NCBI RefSeq assembly: GCF_017571525.1
Contig: NZ_JAGETY010000006.1
Location: 124,001-188,000, forward strand
DNA length: 64,000 nt
Source: Hymenobacter sp. BT559
Lineage (GTDB): Bacteria > Bacteroidota > Bacteroidia > Cytophagales > Hymenobacteraceae
Direction: 5' to 3'
Position numbers and translations under genes: made by a program. Below the pieces are notes generated by a model that did not search any database, had not been told where the DNA came from, and was given only the letters and a program-made list of their open reading frames with translations. This document shows, piece by piece, positions 32,792 through 41,293 of the stretch. The first letter of the stretch is position 1, and the number at the start of each line of letters is the position of its first letter.

Positions 32792-34648
32792 TTACGCCGG
32801 CCGGGTCCAGAAGATAGTAAACGTAGTACCCTCGCCTAAGGTGCTGGCCACCTCGACGTGGCCACCGTGGCTACGCACAATACGCTGCACCAGATACAGC
32901 CCCACACCGGTGCCTTCGATGTGGGTATGCTGACGCACAAAAAGCTGGAACACGGGGTTGCGCGCGTCGGTGAGGGTCATGCCCAGGCCATTGTCGCGCA
33001 CTTCGAGCGCGGGCTCGCCATCTGGGGTGAGGTAGCTGCGCAACACGATGTGGGGTGGCCGGTCGGGGTGGCTGAATTTCAAGGCATTACTGACCAGGTT
33101 GTGCACCACCGAGCGCAGGTTGGCCCGGCCGTAGACGAGGCCCGGCGCAGCGGCCACATCTATATCGAGCCGGGCCTGGCGGGCCAGCACCTGCGGCTGC
33201 AGGCCAAGGACCACTTCTTCCAGAATCAGCCCCACGTCGAGCACTTCGGCCGGGTCTTGCTGGGCGCGCTGGGTTTGCACGGTCACGGCCAGGTCGTGCA
33301 GCGTGGTATCAAACTGCGTGAGGGCGCCATCTACCATGGCCAATAGCTGGGCCTGGTCGGGGTCGGCGAAGGTGGCCGTGCGGCGTAGCTCATCGAAAAG
33401 CCCGCGCAGGTTCAGGGCCGGCTGGCGCAAATCGTGCGAGGCGGCATACACGAACGTATCGAGGTCGTGGTGGGCGCGCGCCAGTTCATCGTACTGCGTT
33501 TGCAGCACCTGGCGCAGCAGGTATTGGTCGTGCACGTCGGAGCACGTGCCAAACCAGCGCAGTACCGGCCCATCGGCGAGCTGCCGGGCCCGGATAATGT
33601 GCCAGCGGTAAATGCCATCGTGCCGGCGCATGCGGTATTCGCCCTCGTAGGGCTCGCCGCTGGCCACGCACGCTATCCAGCGGCGGGCGCCTTCGGCCTG
33701 CTCGCTAGGGTGCAGCAGGCCTACCCAGCCTGTGGGCCCTAGGTCTTCCTTGTTCAGGCCCGAGTAGTCGGTGGTATAGTGGTTATAGTAATCAATAAAC
33801 CCTTCGGCCGAGGCCGTCCAGATTAACTCCGGAATGCTATCGGCCAGGAAGCGCACCTCGGCCTCGCCCCGGCGCAAAGCATCGGCTAGCTCGCGCTGGT
33901 CGTGCACTTCGGTAAGGGCCCCATGCCAGTACACGGGCGGGTCGGGCAGGTGTACCTCGGGCAGGGCGCGGCTCAGCATCCAGCGGTACTGCCCGTCGTA
34001 GCGCCGCAGGCGGTACTCGTAGTTCCAGCCCGTGCCCGAGCGGCGGGCGGCGGCGGCCTCGTAGAGCACGCGTAGGCGGTCGTCGGGGTGGATGAGCAAC
34101 GGCCAGATGGCCGTCAGGTCGGCCGCAGGGGGCTGGCCCGTAAACCGATACCACTGGGGGCTAGCGTAGCGGCAGCGTCCCTGCGCATCAAGGGTGTACG
34201 TGATAAGCGGCGCCGTTTCGGTAAGCACCCGCAGCCGGGCATCGAGGCGGCGCGTCACGAGCGAAAGCTCGTGCGCCTGCTGGCGGGTAGCCTCCTGCTC
34301 ACTCACATCAATGGCGAGCAGCAGCAAGCCGGCCACCCGCTCCTGCTCGTCGCGGTAGGGCTCCAGGGCCAGGTCATAATACCGGCAGTCTGCCGCATCG
34401 GGGGCCGGTGTGCACAGGCAGGCCTTGGCTACGTAAGGCTGGCCCGTGGCATATACCTGGGCTAGCACCCCTAGCAGCGCCTGGGGCAGGCCGCCCGGAT
34501 GGTCGGCGATGCGCTGGCCAGCAGCATCTGCACCCACCAGTGAGTACATCGCTTCGTTGACGAACCCGAACCGAAGCTCGGGGCCTTCTAACGTGGCTAC
34601 GCCGGCTGGCAGCTGGCGCAGAAGCTGTGGAAAAGGAAGGGTAGGCAT
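32792..34648 (-). CDS. soluble hybrid-free PAS-PAS-PAS sensor histidine kinase
   Basis: 618 residues, no membrane segment. Three PAS domains: about 10-125 (LRFGFVNEAMYSLVG), about 140-260 (LITYTLDAQGRCRYASPQWYRFTG, ending in YRWMLSRA) and about 265-385 (ELIWTASAEGFIDYYNHYTTDYSG, ending YRWHIIRAR). Then a HisKA helix pair with the phospho-acceptor His in YAASHDLRQPALNL (about 405) and a HATPase domain with NLVSNALKFS, DNGLGM and GTGVGLYLV. None of the PAS domains has the LOV cysteine motif. It lacks a receiver and no response regulator is adjacent. Two BLUF genes flank it on the same strand, so it may relay their light signal; that link is inferred from position only. Confidence 0.93.
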   Translation of the reverse strand: MPTLPFPQLLRQLPAGVATLEGPELRFGFVNEAMYSLVGADAAGQRIADHPGGLPQALLGVLAQVYATGQPYVAKACLCTPAPDAADCRYYDLALEPYRDEQERVAGLLLLAIDVSEQEATRQQAHELSLVTRRLDARLRVLTETAPLITYTLDAQGRCRYASPQWYRFTGQPPAADLTAIWPLLIHPDDRLRVLYEAAAARRSGTGWNYEYRLRRYDGQYRWMLSRALPEVHLPDPPVYWHGALTEVHDQRELADALRRGEAEVRFLADSIPELIWTASAEGFIDYYNHYTTDYSGLNKEDLGPTGWVGLLHPSEQAEGARRWIACVASGEPYEGEYRMRRHDGIYRWHIIRARQLADGPVLRWFGTCSDVHDQYLLRQVLQTQYDELARAHHDLDTFVYAASHDLRQPALNLRGLFDELRRTATFADPDQAQLLAMVDGALTQFDTTLHDLAVTVQTQRAQQDPAEVLDVGLILEEVVLGLQPQVLARQARLDIDVAAAPGLVYGRANLRSVVHNLVSNALKFSHPDRPPHIVLRSYLTPDGEPALEVRDNGLGMTLTDARNPVFQLFVRQHTHIEGTGVGLYLVQRIVRSHGGHVEVASTLGEGTTFTIFWTRPA

Positions 34649-34775
34649 ACCTCAGCCGCGCGGCCATGAGGTGCGCAAGCAAGTAGAGTGTAAAGAAGTA
34701 GCAGAAAGGTACAACGCATCACGTGCTCTTGGCGCTAAGCTACCCACCGGCGCTATGGCCTCTTGCGCGGCCTGG

Positions 34776-35213
34776 TTAGTGAGCAGGCTTGGATGGGTCG
34801 GCGCCAAAAACTGCCAGCCGCACCAAGTCCACCAGCAGGGCGTCGGCGATGCTCAGCGACTCGGGTGCCGGCGGCACGTGGTGGGGTAGCAGGAAGCCTT
34901 GCAGCGCGGCAAACCCTTGGGGTTCAATAGGGTGAAAAGCCATTGACCAGTCGGCAAAGCTGCGCTCGGTAATAGGCTTATCGATAAGCTTTTGCACGTG
35001 CGAGTGGCGGCCATCGACGGCGATGCGATTAAAGAGGGTATCGGCGATAGCCGGCTCCCCTTCAAAAAGCTGCGCAATGTTGCCATGGCTATAGAAGAGA
35101 ATGCCCGTAATGCCATGTAAGACATTATCGCGGCGACACTGTTGGAGCAGGCGCTCCAATTCTCGGTCAGACAGGGGGTGGACCGCACGGCTGATGTATA
35201 CAATATGCTTCAT
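34776..35213 (-). CDS. short BLUF-domain blue-light sensor protein (second of two)
   Basis: 145 residues, paralogous to the BLUF protein at 32228-32650. Key residues fall at identical positions: Tyr6 (IVYIS), Asn30 (CRRDN), Gln48 (IAQLFEG), Trp89 and Met91 (DWSM). The C-terminal helix LSIADALLVDLVRLAVFG parallels that of the first copy. It is the first gene of the three-gene set in transcription order (BLUF, kinase, BLUF), 127 bp before the kinase start. It should bind FAD and switch on blue light; a protein-protein output is expected because no effector domain is fused. Confidence 0.93.
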   Translation of the reverse strand: MKHIVYISRAVHPLSDRELERLLQQCRRDNVLHGITGILFYSHGNIAQLFEGEPAIADTLFNRIAVDGRHSHVQKLIDKPITERSFADWSMAFHPIEPQGFAALQGFLLPHHVPPAPESLSIADALLVDLVRLAVFGADPSKPAH

Positions 35214-35362
35214 ACAGTAAGGTAGCAGAGCTGTCTGGTACGGAGGGATTACCTGTAGCGTTTAAAACAAGCCATTTCTTGTGAATCAGCTACATAAGTA
35301 AGCCTGGGTATTGCGGCGGGCCGTAACCTCCTCAGCACTATGCCCAAACGGACTACTGAAAG

Positions 35363-35947
35363 CTAGTGCTGCTCCAGGCCGCCCAGCAGCACCGTGATGA
35401 TATTATTTTCCAGCTCCTGCGCCGTAAGGCCCCGGCCCGGCCGGTACCAAAGCTCTACCCAACGCACCGCCGACAGCACCGTGAACAGCGCCACCGAGGC
35501 GTTCACCGGCCGAAACTCGCCCGCCGCAATACCCGCCTCTATCAGCGCCGCAAAGCCTTTCTCGTAGGTTTTGCGGGCTTGCTTAAACTCGGTGAGGCGC
35601 GGCTCGGGCAGGTATTTCCAGTCGTGGTTGGCCACCGATACGGCGGCGCTGTCCTCCACCATCAGCTGGATGTGCAGGCGCACCAGCGCCTTTATCTTGT
35701 CGCTGTAGGGGCTAGCGGTATGCTCTATCTCGCGCAGCTGCGAGATGTAGGTGTCCGAAATCCGGAAGCAGATGGTATCCAGCAGCTCGTCTTTCGACTT
35801 GATGTGGTTGTACATGCTGGCGGCTTCCATGCCCACTTGCCCGGCCAGGTCGCGCATCGAGGTGCCGCTATAGCCCCGGTCTTTAAACAGCTTGGCCGCT
35901 TCGGCCAGAATAAGCTCGCGCTTGACCGATTTTTTCGTTTTTAGCAT
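35363..35947 (-). CDS. TetR/AcrR family transcriptional regulator
   Basis: 194 residues. The N-terminal HTH (about 10-55) is canonical: ILAEAAKLFKDRGYSGTSMRDLAGQVGMEAASMYNHIKSKDELL. The C-terminal ligand domain (about 75-190) contains RLHIQLMVEDSAAVSVANHDWKYL and the dimer helices. The layout resembles the regulators of fatty-acid or phenylacetate degradation in Bacteroidota, but the ligand is not deducible. It has no obvious partner in its operon; the neighbouring genes are a BLUF gene downstream and a cytochrome b gene upstream. Confidence 0.93.
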   Translation of the reverse strand: MLKTKKSVKRELILAEAAKLFKDRGYSGTSMRDLAGQVGMEAASMYNHIKSKDELLDTICFRISDTYISQLREIEHTASPYSDKIKALVRLHIQLMVEDSAAVSVANHDWKYLPEPRLTEFKQARKTYEKGFAALIEAGIAAGEFRPVNASVALFTVLSAVRWVELWYRPGRGLTAQELENNIITVLLGGLEQH

Positions 35948-36013
35948 GGGTGGGATAGGGGAGGGCTAGCCTGACAAAGTTACCCCTAGCTCTCGGCTGC
36001 TAACAACTGTTTG

Positions 36014-36691
36014 TTACACATTGTCCGGCGTGCGCGGGTCTTCGCCGCTCACCATGCGCGACACCAGGCCATGGTCATCGTGGTTATCGGCCCAGACCAC
36101 GCCCACCACGTGCAGCACGATGTAGCCGATTATCAGGTACATCGTCACGTTGTGAATCTCCTCGGCTGTGTGCTCAATGCGGTGCAAAAAGGGCACGTCA
36201 TCGGCAAAAATCAGCGCTAGCCCCGTCACGACCATAATGGTAATAAACAGGTAGAATGCCGCATAGGTGAGCTTGGCCAGCAGCGCGTGGCGGGCATCGG
36301 CGTGCTCGGCCGGGGCAGCCAGCTTGTAGCGGCGGGCTGCCGCCAGCAGGCGCGCGCCGAAGCGCCGGCCAGCCGGGTCTAGGGCCTGCATCACCGTCCA
36401 GAACAGCCAGAACGCGGCCAGCGTCACGCCCATCCAGATGTGCCATTGCCAGATGCGCTCGCTGATAACGTGCGCCACGGCGCGGCCCTGCTGGTCGGTG
36501 AGCGTGCTGCCGCCTTTACTGATGGCCTGCTGAAACTCGGGCACGGCTTGCTTGGCATTCACGATAACCTTCTGAAACAGAATAGTTAGCAGCTGGCCCG
36601 ACACCAACGCGGCATTGGCCCAGTGCCAGATGCGCATCGCAACGGAATAATCATGAGTAGCGGCTACGGGCGGGGCGGTTTGGGCGGGCAT
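36014..36691 (-). CDS. membrane di-haem cytochrome b domain protein
   Basis: 225 residues with four membrane helices (about 22-42, 85-103, 140-163, 180-202). Histidines His23 (RIWHWANAA), His84 (WQWHIWMGV), His180 (EEIHNVT) and His194 (IVLHVVGV) stand in or at the helices, as in the cytochrome b subunits of Ni-Fe hydrogenases and cytochrome b561-like proteins that pass electrons between quinone and a periplasmic or cytoplasmic partner. No partner oxidoreductase gene lies next to it, so its electron donor is unknown. It is 52 bp downstream of nothing on the same strand except the regulator; it ends before 36014 with no terminator seen. Confidence 0.85.
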   Translation of the reverse strand: MPAQTAPPVAATHDYSVAMRIWHWANAALVSGQLLTILFQKVIVNAKQAVPEFQQAISKGGSTLTDQQGRAVAHVISERIWQWHIWMGVTLAAFWLFWTVMQALDPAGRRFGARLLAAARRYKLAAPAEHADARHALLAKLTYAAFYLFITIMVVTGLALIFADDVPFLHRIEHTAEEIHNVTMYLIIGYIVLHVVGVVWADNHDDHGLVSRMVSGEDPRTPDNV

Positions 36692-36742
36692 TGGAAAAAG
36701 CTGGAGTGCAGGCTACAGACGCAAAACCACGGGTCTGGGTTA

Positions 36743-37981
36743 TTACGCCGCGTGGGCTTCGGCTGGCTCCGGGGTGAGCTCGGTGGTGCGGCCGGGGTAA
36801 GCCAGCAGCGCCTGTTCGAGGCAGGTGAGGGCGGCGTCGAGGTCGGTCAGGTTTAAAATGTAGGCTAGCCGCACCTGCTGGCGGCCCAGGCCGGGCGTCT
36901 GGTAAAAGCCATTGGCCGGCGAGAGCATCAGGGTCTGGTTTTCGTAGGCAAAATCAGTTAGCAGCCACTCGCCAAAACGCTCGGCATCGTCTACGGGCAG
37001 GTGGGCCATCACGTAGAAGGCCCCACCCGGCACCGGGCACTGCACGCCCGGCATAGCTTGCAGGCGCCGCACCGTCAGGTCGCGGCGGGCCTGGTACTCA
37101 GCCCGGTTTTCAGCAAAATAGCTTTCGGGCAATGCCACGGCGGCCTCGCCCAGCAGCATGCCCAGGCCGGGCGGGCTGATGCGCATCTGGGCAAAGTGAA
37201 ACGCGGCCTCAAACACCGCCTTGTTGCGTGTCACGAGCGAGCCTACCCGCGCCCCGCAGGCGCTGTAGCGCTTCGAAATGGTGTCGAGTACCACCACGTA
37301 TTCTTCGCCGCCAGCCAAGTTGAGCGCGCTGGTGGCGCGGGCGCCATCGTAGCAGTACTCACGGTACGCCTCATCCGACAGCAGGTAGAGCTGGTGGCGC
37401 TGGCAGAGGCCTAGCAGGGCCTCCAGCTCTTGGCGCGTGTACACATATCCAGTCGGGTTGCTCGGGTTACAGAGCAGAATGGCCTTGGTGTGCGGCGTAA
37501 TAACAGCTTCAAAGTCAGCCAGCGGCGGCAGGGCAAAGCCGTTGTCGATGGTGCCCGTAACGGTCACAATCTTTACGCCGGCCGCAATGGCGAAAGCCGT
37601 GTAGGTACCATAAAAAGGCTCGGGCACCACCAGCTCATCGCCTGGGTTGAGGCAGGTGAGCAGCGCAAACAGGATGGCCTCGCTGCCGGCTGTCGTAACG
37701 AGTATCTCATCGAAGTTTACCGGGATACCCGCGCGGTGATAATACTCAGTGAGCTTGCGGCGGTAGCTCTCGGTGCCTGCCCCGTGGCTGTAGGAAATAA
37801 TGCGCAGGTCGGCCTGCCGCAGGGCTTCTACCGCGCTCGGCGGGGTCGGAATGTCGGGCTGGCCAATGTTGAGATGATACACCTTGCGCCCGCGGGCCTT
37901 GGCTGCCTCGGCAAAAGGGGCTAGCTTGCGAAACGGCGAAACGGGCATATCCTGCCCCCGCTGCGATACCGATAATGCCAT
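36743..37981 (-). CDS. PLP-dependent class I/II aminotransferase
   Basis: 412 residues, fold type I aminotransferase of the aspartate/alanine group. Visible: YHLNIGQPDIPTP near the N-terminus, TTAGSEAILFAL (PLP phosphate), NPSNPTGYVYTRQEL (pyridine contact), LSDEAYREYCYDG with the Asp that binds the ring nitrogen, and the Schiff-base Lys in DTISKRYSACGARVG (about 240). The arginine that fixes the substrate carboxylate lies near the end (RQQVRLAYI). It exchanges an amino group between an amino acid and a keto acid; which amino acid is unknown. Ends with a short Glu/Ala/Pro-rich tail. Confidence 0.94.
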   Translation of the reverse strand: MALSVSQRGQDMPVSPFRKLAPFAEAAKARGRKVYHLNIGQPDIPTPPSAVEALRQADLRIISYSHGAGTESYRRKLTEYYHRAGIPVNFDEILVTTAGSEAILFALLTCLNPGDELVVPEPFYGTYTAFAIAAGVKIVTVTGTIDNGFALPPLADFEAVITPHTKAILLCNPSNPTGYVYTRQELEALLGLCQRHQLYLLSDEAYREYCYDGARATSALNLAGGEEYVVVLDTISKRYSACGARVGSLVTRNKAVFEAAFHFAQMRISPPGLGMLLGEAAVALPESYFAENRAEYQARRDLTVRRLQAMPGVQCPVPGGAFYVMAHLPVDDAERFGEWLLTDFAYENQTLMLSPANGFYQTPGLGRQQVRLAYILNLTDLDAALTCLEQALLAYPGRTTELTPEPAEAHAA

Positions 37982-38012
37982 AATTGATAGCTTCTTACAG
38001 AAAGAAAATAAG

Positions 38013-38045
38013 AAAAAGTCCCAGCCGATGCTTCGGCCGGGACTT
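38013..38045 (-). terminator. intrinsic terminator of the bifunctional nuclease gene
   Basis: On the minus strand AAGTCCCGGCCGA pairs with TCGGCTGGGACTT (one mismatch, 13 positions) around a 4-nt loop, followed by TTTTT. It lies 19 bp after the stop at 38064 and separates this gene from the aminotransferase. Confidence 0.88.
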
Positions 38046-38063
38046 CGGAAATGATGAGGTGAA

Positions 38064-38699
38064 CTAGCCGTTGCGCTTGTTCAACTCGTCTCGAATTTTG
38101 GCGGCCTTTTCGTAGTCTTCTTTCTCCAGCGCCTGCGCCAGCATCTTGGTCAGCTCATCGAGCGACACCTGCCCGCTGGGCTCGCGCGCCTCGGGCGCTT
38201 TCGCCGGCCGCGCGGTTTCGCCCTCGTTATCATCATCGTCCTCGTCGGTGTCGTCGTCATCCTCATCTTCCTCGCTGGCTTCATCAAGGTCTGAAAGGAT
38301 GATGCCGGCTTCGCTGAGTACACTTTCAACCGTGAAAATGGGCACGCCGAAGCGCAGGCCAATGGCAATGGCGTCGGAGGGCCGGGCGTCAATCTCAAAC
38401 GTGGTAGCGCCGTCGGAGCACACAATGCGCGAGTAGAATACGCCCTCCTTGAGGTCGGAGATAACTACTTCGAGAATAGCCACGTGCACGTGCTCGGCAA
38501 AAGCCTTGAACAGGTCGTGGGTAAGGGGCCGGTTGGGGCTGATTTTCTCAATCTGGATGGCGATGCTCTGGGCCTCAAACATGCCGATGATAATCGGCAG
38601 GCGACGGTTGCCGTGCTTTTCGCCCAGGATGAGGGCAAACGAGCCGGACTGCGACTGTGAGGAAGACAGGCCCAGAATTTCGAGGGGAATTTTTTTCAA
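38064..38699 (-). CDS. bifunctional nuclease family protein with acidic linker and UVR-like tail
   Basis: 211 residues. The BFN/DUF151 domain (about 1-135) is intact: LGLSSSQSQSGSFALILGE, LPIIIGMFEAQSIAIQIE, PLTHDLFKAFAE, RPSDAIAIGLRFGVPIFT. It is followed by a very acidic linker (about 138-160, nearly all Asp/Glu), a Pro/Ala-rich segment, and a C-terminal UvrB/UvrC-type helical motif (LEKEDYEKAAKIRDELN, about 190-207). Domain of this family was linked to nuclease activity in plants and bacteria; the UVR tail is a protein-interaction hairpin. It is monocistronic, ended by a terminator and preceded by a repeat-bearing gap. Confidence 0.92.
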   Translation of the reverse strand: MKKIPLEILGLSSSQSQSGSFALILGEKHGNRRLPIIIGMFEAQSIAIQIEKISPNRPLTHDLFKAFAEHVHVAILEVVISDLKEGVFYSRIVCSDGATTFEIDARPSDAIAIGLRFGVPIFTVESVLSEAGIILSDLDEASEEDEDDDDTDEDDDDNEGETARPAKAPEAREPSGQVSLDELTKMLAQALEKEDYEKAAKIRDELNKRNG

Positions 38700-38819
38700 G
38701 GGTCGCGGGGACGGTCAGGTCCGGGAAACTGGTACGGAGGTTCTGTACGACAAATTAAGCAACGATGGCCGTAACGACGCGCTTTCTCGGCGGATTTTAC
38801 CTTCAAATAAAAGCAAAAA

Positions 38820-38918
38820 GAACGTCATGCTGCGCTTGCTAAAGTGTCTCGCTCGCATCGTCGGGGAGTAGACCCTAGCGGCGCAAGCAAGCTACTTCAG
38901 CAAGCTCAGCATGACGTT
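38820..38918. repeat. inverted repeat, CATGCTG family, between etfA and the nuclease gene
   Basis: AACGTCATGCTGCGCTTGCT at 38821 is mirrored by AGCAAGCTCAGCATGACGTT ending at 38918. The gap 38700-38945 otherwise holds nothing recognisable. Confidence 0.88.
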
Positions 38919-38945
38919 CCGGTAGCAAATGGCTGTCTGGCTAGC

Positions 38946-39923
38946 CTAGTCCAGCTCTTTCACAGCAGCCGTGAGCTTGGGCAGCACGTCAAATACGTCG
39001 CCCACGATGCCATAATCGGCTGCTTTGAAGAAGGGAGCCTCGGGGTCCTTGTTAATGACCACAATCACCTTCGACGAGTTGACGCCCGCCAGGTGCTGGA
39101 TGGCGCCCGAAATGCCGCAGGCAATATACAGGTTCGGCGATACCGTGATGCCCGTTTGGCCCACGTGCTCGTGGTGGGGGCGCCAGTCTACGTCGCTCAC
39201 CGGCTTCGAGCAGGCCGTGGCCGCCCCTAGCGCCTTGGCCAGGTCTTCGATAAGGCCCCAATTTTCAGGGCCTTTCATACCGCGGCCGCCGCTTACTACG
39301 CGCTCGGCCTCGGGCAGCAAGATGCCGCCGGCCTGGTCCTGCATTACTACTTGTTTGGGCGCATCGGCAAAGTCAGCGTCGCCGAGCTGGGCCGAGAAGG
39401 CAACCACCTCGGCCGTTTTGCCTGCCTCGTGCTGCGCTTCGATGGAGTTCTTCTTTACGGCAATAATCTTGCGGTCGCCGTTCAGCACCACGTCCGAAAA
39501 CGCCTTGCCCGAAAACGCACCGCGCTTTACCGTAAACTGGCCACCGTCGGTCTTGGGCAGCTCGACTACATTGGTGGCGAGGGCCGCCTGCAGGCGGATA
39601 GATAGGCGCGAGCCCACGGCCGCGCCGATGTTGCTGTTGGCCAGCACAATCACCTTGGCATCTTCCTGCTGCGCCGCCGTGGCAATGAGCTTGGTGTAGG
39701 CATTGTTCACGAAGTCCTTCAGGCGCGGCTCCTTGTCGTAGAGCACTTTCGTAATGCCCTGCTCGCCGAGCTTGGCGAGGCTGGCGTCGGTGGCTTCGCC
39801 TACGGCAATGGCCGTAGCGCTGGTGCCCAGCTGCGCGGCAAGCTGCGCGCCGTAGGTAGCCACTTCGAGCGAAGACTTTTTTACTTCGCCCTTATCGCAT
39901 TCAACTACTACTAAAACTGACAT
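38946..39923 (-). CDS. etfA: electron transfer flavoprotein alpha subunit
   Basis: 325 residues. The N-terminal domain (about 1-190) and the FAD-binding C-terminal domain (about 195-325) are complete: VVSGGRGMKGPENW, ALGAATACSKPVSDVDW, VGQTGITVSPNLYIACGISGAIQH and VVINKDPEAPFFKAADYGIVGD. With EtfB it forms a soluble heterodimer that takes electrons from acyl-CoA and other dehydrogenases and hands them to ETF-quinone oxidoreductase. Downstream of etfB on the same strand, but a hairpin of about 100 bp separates them, which may adjust the ratio of the two subunits. Confidence 0.97.
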   Translation of the reverse strand: MSVLVVVECDKGEVKKSSLEVATYGAQLAAQLGTSATAIAVGEATDASLAKLGEQGITKVLYDKEPRLKDFVNNAYTKLIATAAQQEDAKVIVLANSNIGAAVGSRLSIRLQAALATNVVELPKTDGGQFTVKRGAFSGKAFSDVVLNGDRKIIAVKKNSIEAQHEAGKTAEVVAFSAQLGDADFADAPKQVVMQDQAGGILLPEAERVVSGGRGMKGPENWGLIEDLAKALGAATACSKPVSDVDWRPHHEHVGQTGITVSPNLYIACGISGAIQHLAGVNSSKVIVVINKDPEAPFFKAADYGIVGDVFDVLPKLTAAVKELD

Positions 39924-39937
39924 GATTTTTTCTGTTT

Positions 39938-40039
39938 TGTCATCCTGAGCGCTGCGACCTTATCACGCAGGCGCCGATTGGGGTAGGAGAGGGCTAGCGA
40001 AGGCAGCCGTGATAAGATGCCTCCTTCGTCAGCATGACA
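39938..40039. repeat. inverted repeat between etfB and etfA
   Basis: TGTCATCCTGAGCGC...CTTATCACG (39938-39967) faces CGTGATAAGATGC...GTCAGCATGACA (40008-40039); the ends pair well and the middle less. It lies inside the presumed etfBA transcript. Member of the CATGCTGA family. Confidence 0.85.
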
Positions 40040-40047
40040 GACGATAA

Positions 40048-40788
40048 TTAGATGACCTTGGCTTCGTTGCGCAGCAACTTGATGAGGTCGCCAGCGCTTT
40101 CGGCCGGGATGAGCTTCACACCCTGCTTCTTGGGCGGCAGCGCGTACTCGGTTACCTGGGTGCGGGCGGCGTCGCCGGTAGCAGCTACCACTTTCAGCGG
40201 CTTGGTGCGGGCCGTCATAATGCCACGCATGTTCGGAATGCGCGGCTCGCACATCGGCTGCTGGCACGAAGCCACGAAGGGCGCGTTTACCTGCACTATT
40301 TCCTTGCCGCCTTCGATTTCGCGCTCCAGCGTGGCGGTGGTGCCGCTCATGTCCAGCTTCATAGCGGGTGCTACGGTCGGAATGCCGAGTAGCTCGCCTA
40401 CCATGCCGTGCACCTGAAAGCCGTTGTAATCAATACTTTCCTTGCCCATCAGAATCACGTCGTAGCCGCCTTCTTTGGCAATGGCCGCAATCTGCTCGGC
40501 CACGAAAAAGGCATCTTTCGGCGCGGCGTTCACCCGGATGGCATCGTCGGCGCCGATGGCCAGCGCCTTGCGGATGTTGGGCTCGGTATCGGCCTCGCCC
40601 ACGTTGAGCACCGTCACGGTACTGCCGGGGTTGGCTTCTTTCAGCTCGATGGCACGGGTGAGGGCGTATTCGTCCCAGGGGTTAATCACGAACTGCACCC
40701 CGGCCTTGTTAAACTCCTTGTTATCGGGCGTGAAGGTGATTTTGGTGGTCGTGTCAGGCACGTTGGAGATGCAAACCAGAAACTTCAT
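40048..40788 (-). CDS. etfB: electron transfer flavoprotein beta subunit
   Basis: 246 residues, the standard length. ETF-beta carries the AMP site and docks the dehydrogenase. The signature region is clear: ALAIGADDAIRVN, then AIAKEGGYDVILMGKESIDYNGFQVHGMVGELLGIP, and the recognition-loop segment NAPFVASCQQPMCEPRIPNMRGIM. It is the first gene of the etfB-etfA pair; a TATTTTTG element stands 29 bp upstream. It is divergent from the small TPR gene. Confidence 0.97.
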   Translation of the reverse strand: MKFLVCISNVPDTTTKITFTPDNKEFNKAGVQFVINPWDEYALTRAIELKEANPGSTVTVLNVGEADTEPNIRKALAIGADDAIRVNAAPKDAFFVAEQIAAIAKEGGYDVILMGKESIDYNGFQVHGMVGELLGIPTVAPAMKLDMSGTTATLEREIEGGKEIVQVNAPFVASCQQPMCEPRIPNMRGIMTARTKPLKVVAATGDAARTQVTEYALPPKKQGVKLIPAESAGDLIKLLRNEAKVI

Positions 40789-40816
40789 CTAAGCAAAGTA
40801 AGGGTGAGAAGAGATG

Positions 40817-40824
40817 CAAAAATA
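40817..40824 (-). promoter_or_regulatory. -7 promoter element of etfB
   Basis: TATTTTTG on the minus strand matches TAnnTTTG, 29 bp before the etfB ATG. The -33 TTG is not obvious. Confidence 0.5.
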
Positions 40825-40935
40825 GTCGGCTTGCATAACATTCGCTAAGCCTGAAAAGGTCTTTCGACCTGCTATAAACAAGAATGCGGCGCGGGGGTCG
40901 CAATTTTGCCCCAAAGATAGTTAAAACTACTGCCC

Positions 40936-41271
40936 ATGACTGCCCCCAGCCGCTTACAACAGTTGTTAGCTTTTTATGAAGCCGACCCCACCGATGCATT
41001 CACTATTTATGCCCTAGCCACCGAATACCGGGCTGCCGAGCCGCTGCGCGCCTGGGAGTTTTACGAAAAGCTACTCACCGAGCACCCCGATTACGTGGGC
41101 ACCTACTACCACGCCGGCAAGCTGCTCGAAGGCTTCGGCAAGAAGGATGAGGCCGAGCAAGTGTACCGTAAGGGCTTGATTGTAAGTCGCAAGGCTGGGC
41201 AGCTGCACGCCGCCAGCGAGCTTCAGCAGGCGCTGAATAGCTGCCTGGGGCTGGATTACGAAGACGACTAG
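40936..41271 (+). CDS. small tetratricopeptide repeat protein
   Basis: 111 residues, cytoplasmic, all helical. Two to three TPR units are visible: TIYALATEYRAAEPLRAWEFYEKLLTEHP-like helices (about 23-50), YVGTYYHAGKLLEGFGKKDEAEQVYRKGL (about 52-80) and SRKAGQLHAASELQQAL (about 84-100). TPR proteins bind other proteins; no partner is evident. It is divergent from etfB and convergent with the DUF4369 gene. Common in Bacteroidota genomes as a short TPR protein of unknown role. Confidence 0.85.
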   Translation: MTAPSRLQQLLAFYEADPTDAFTIYALATEYRAAEPLRAWEFYEKLLTEHPDYVGTYYHAGKLLEGFGKKDEAEQVYRKGLIVSRKAGQLHAASELQQALNSCLGLDYEDD

Positions 41272-41293
41272 CCCCAGACAACTGCGCAGTAAA

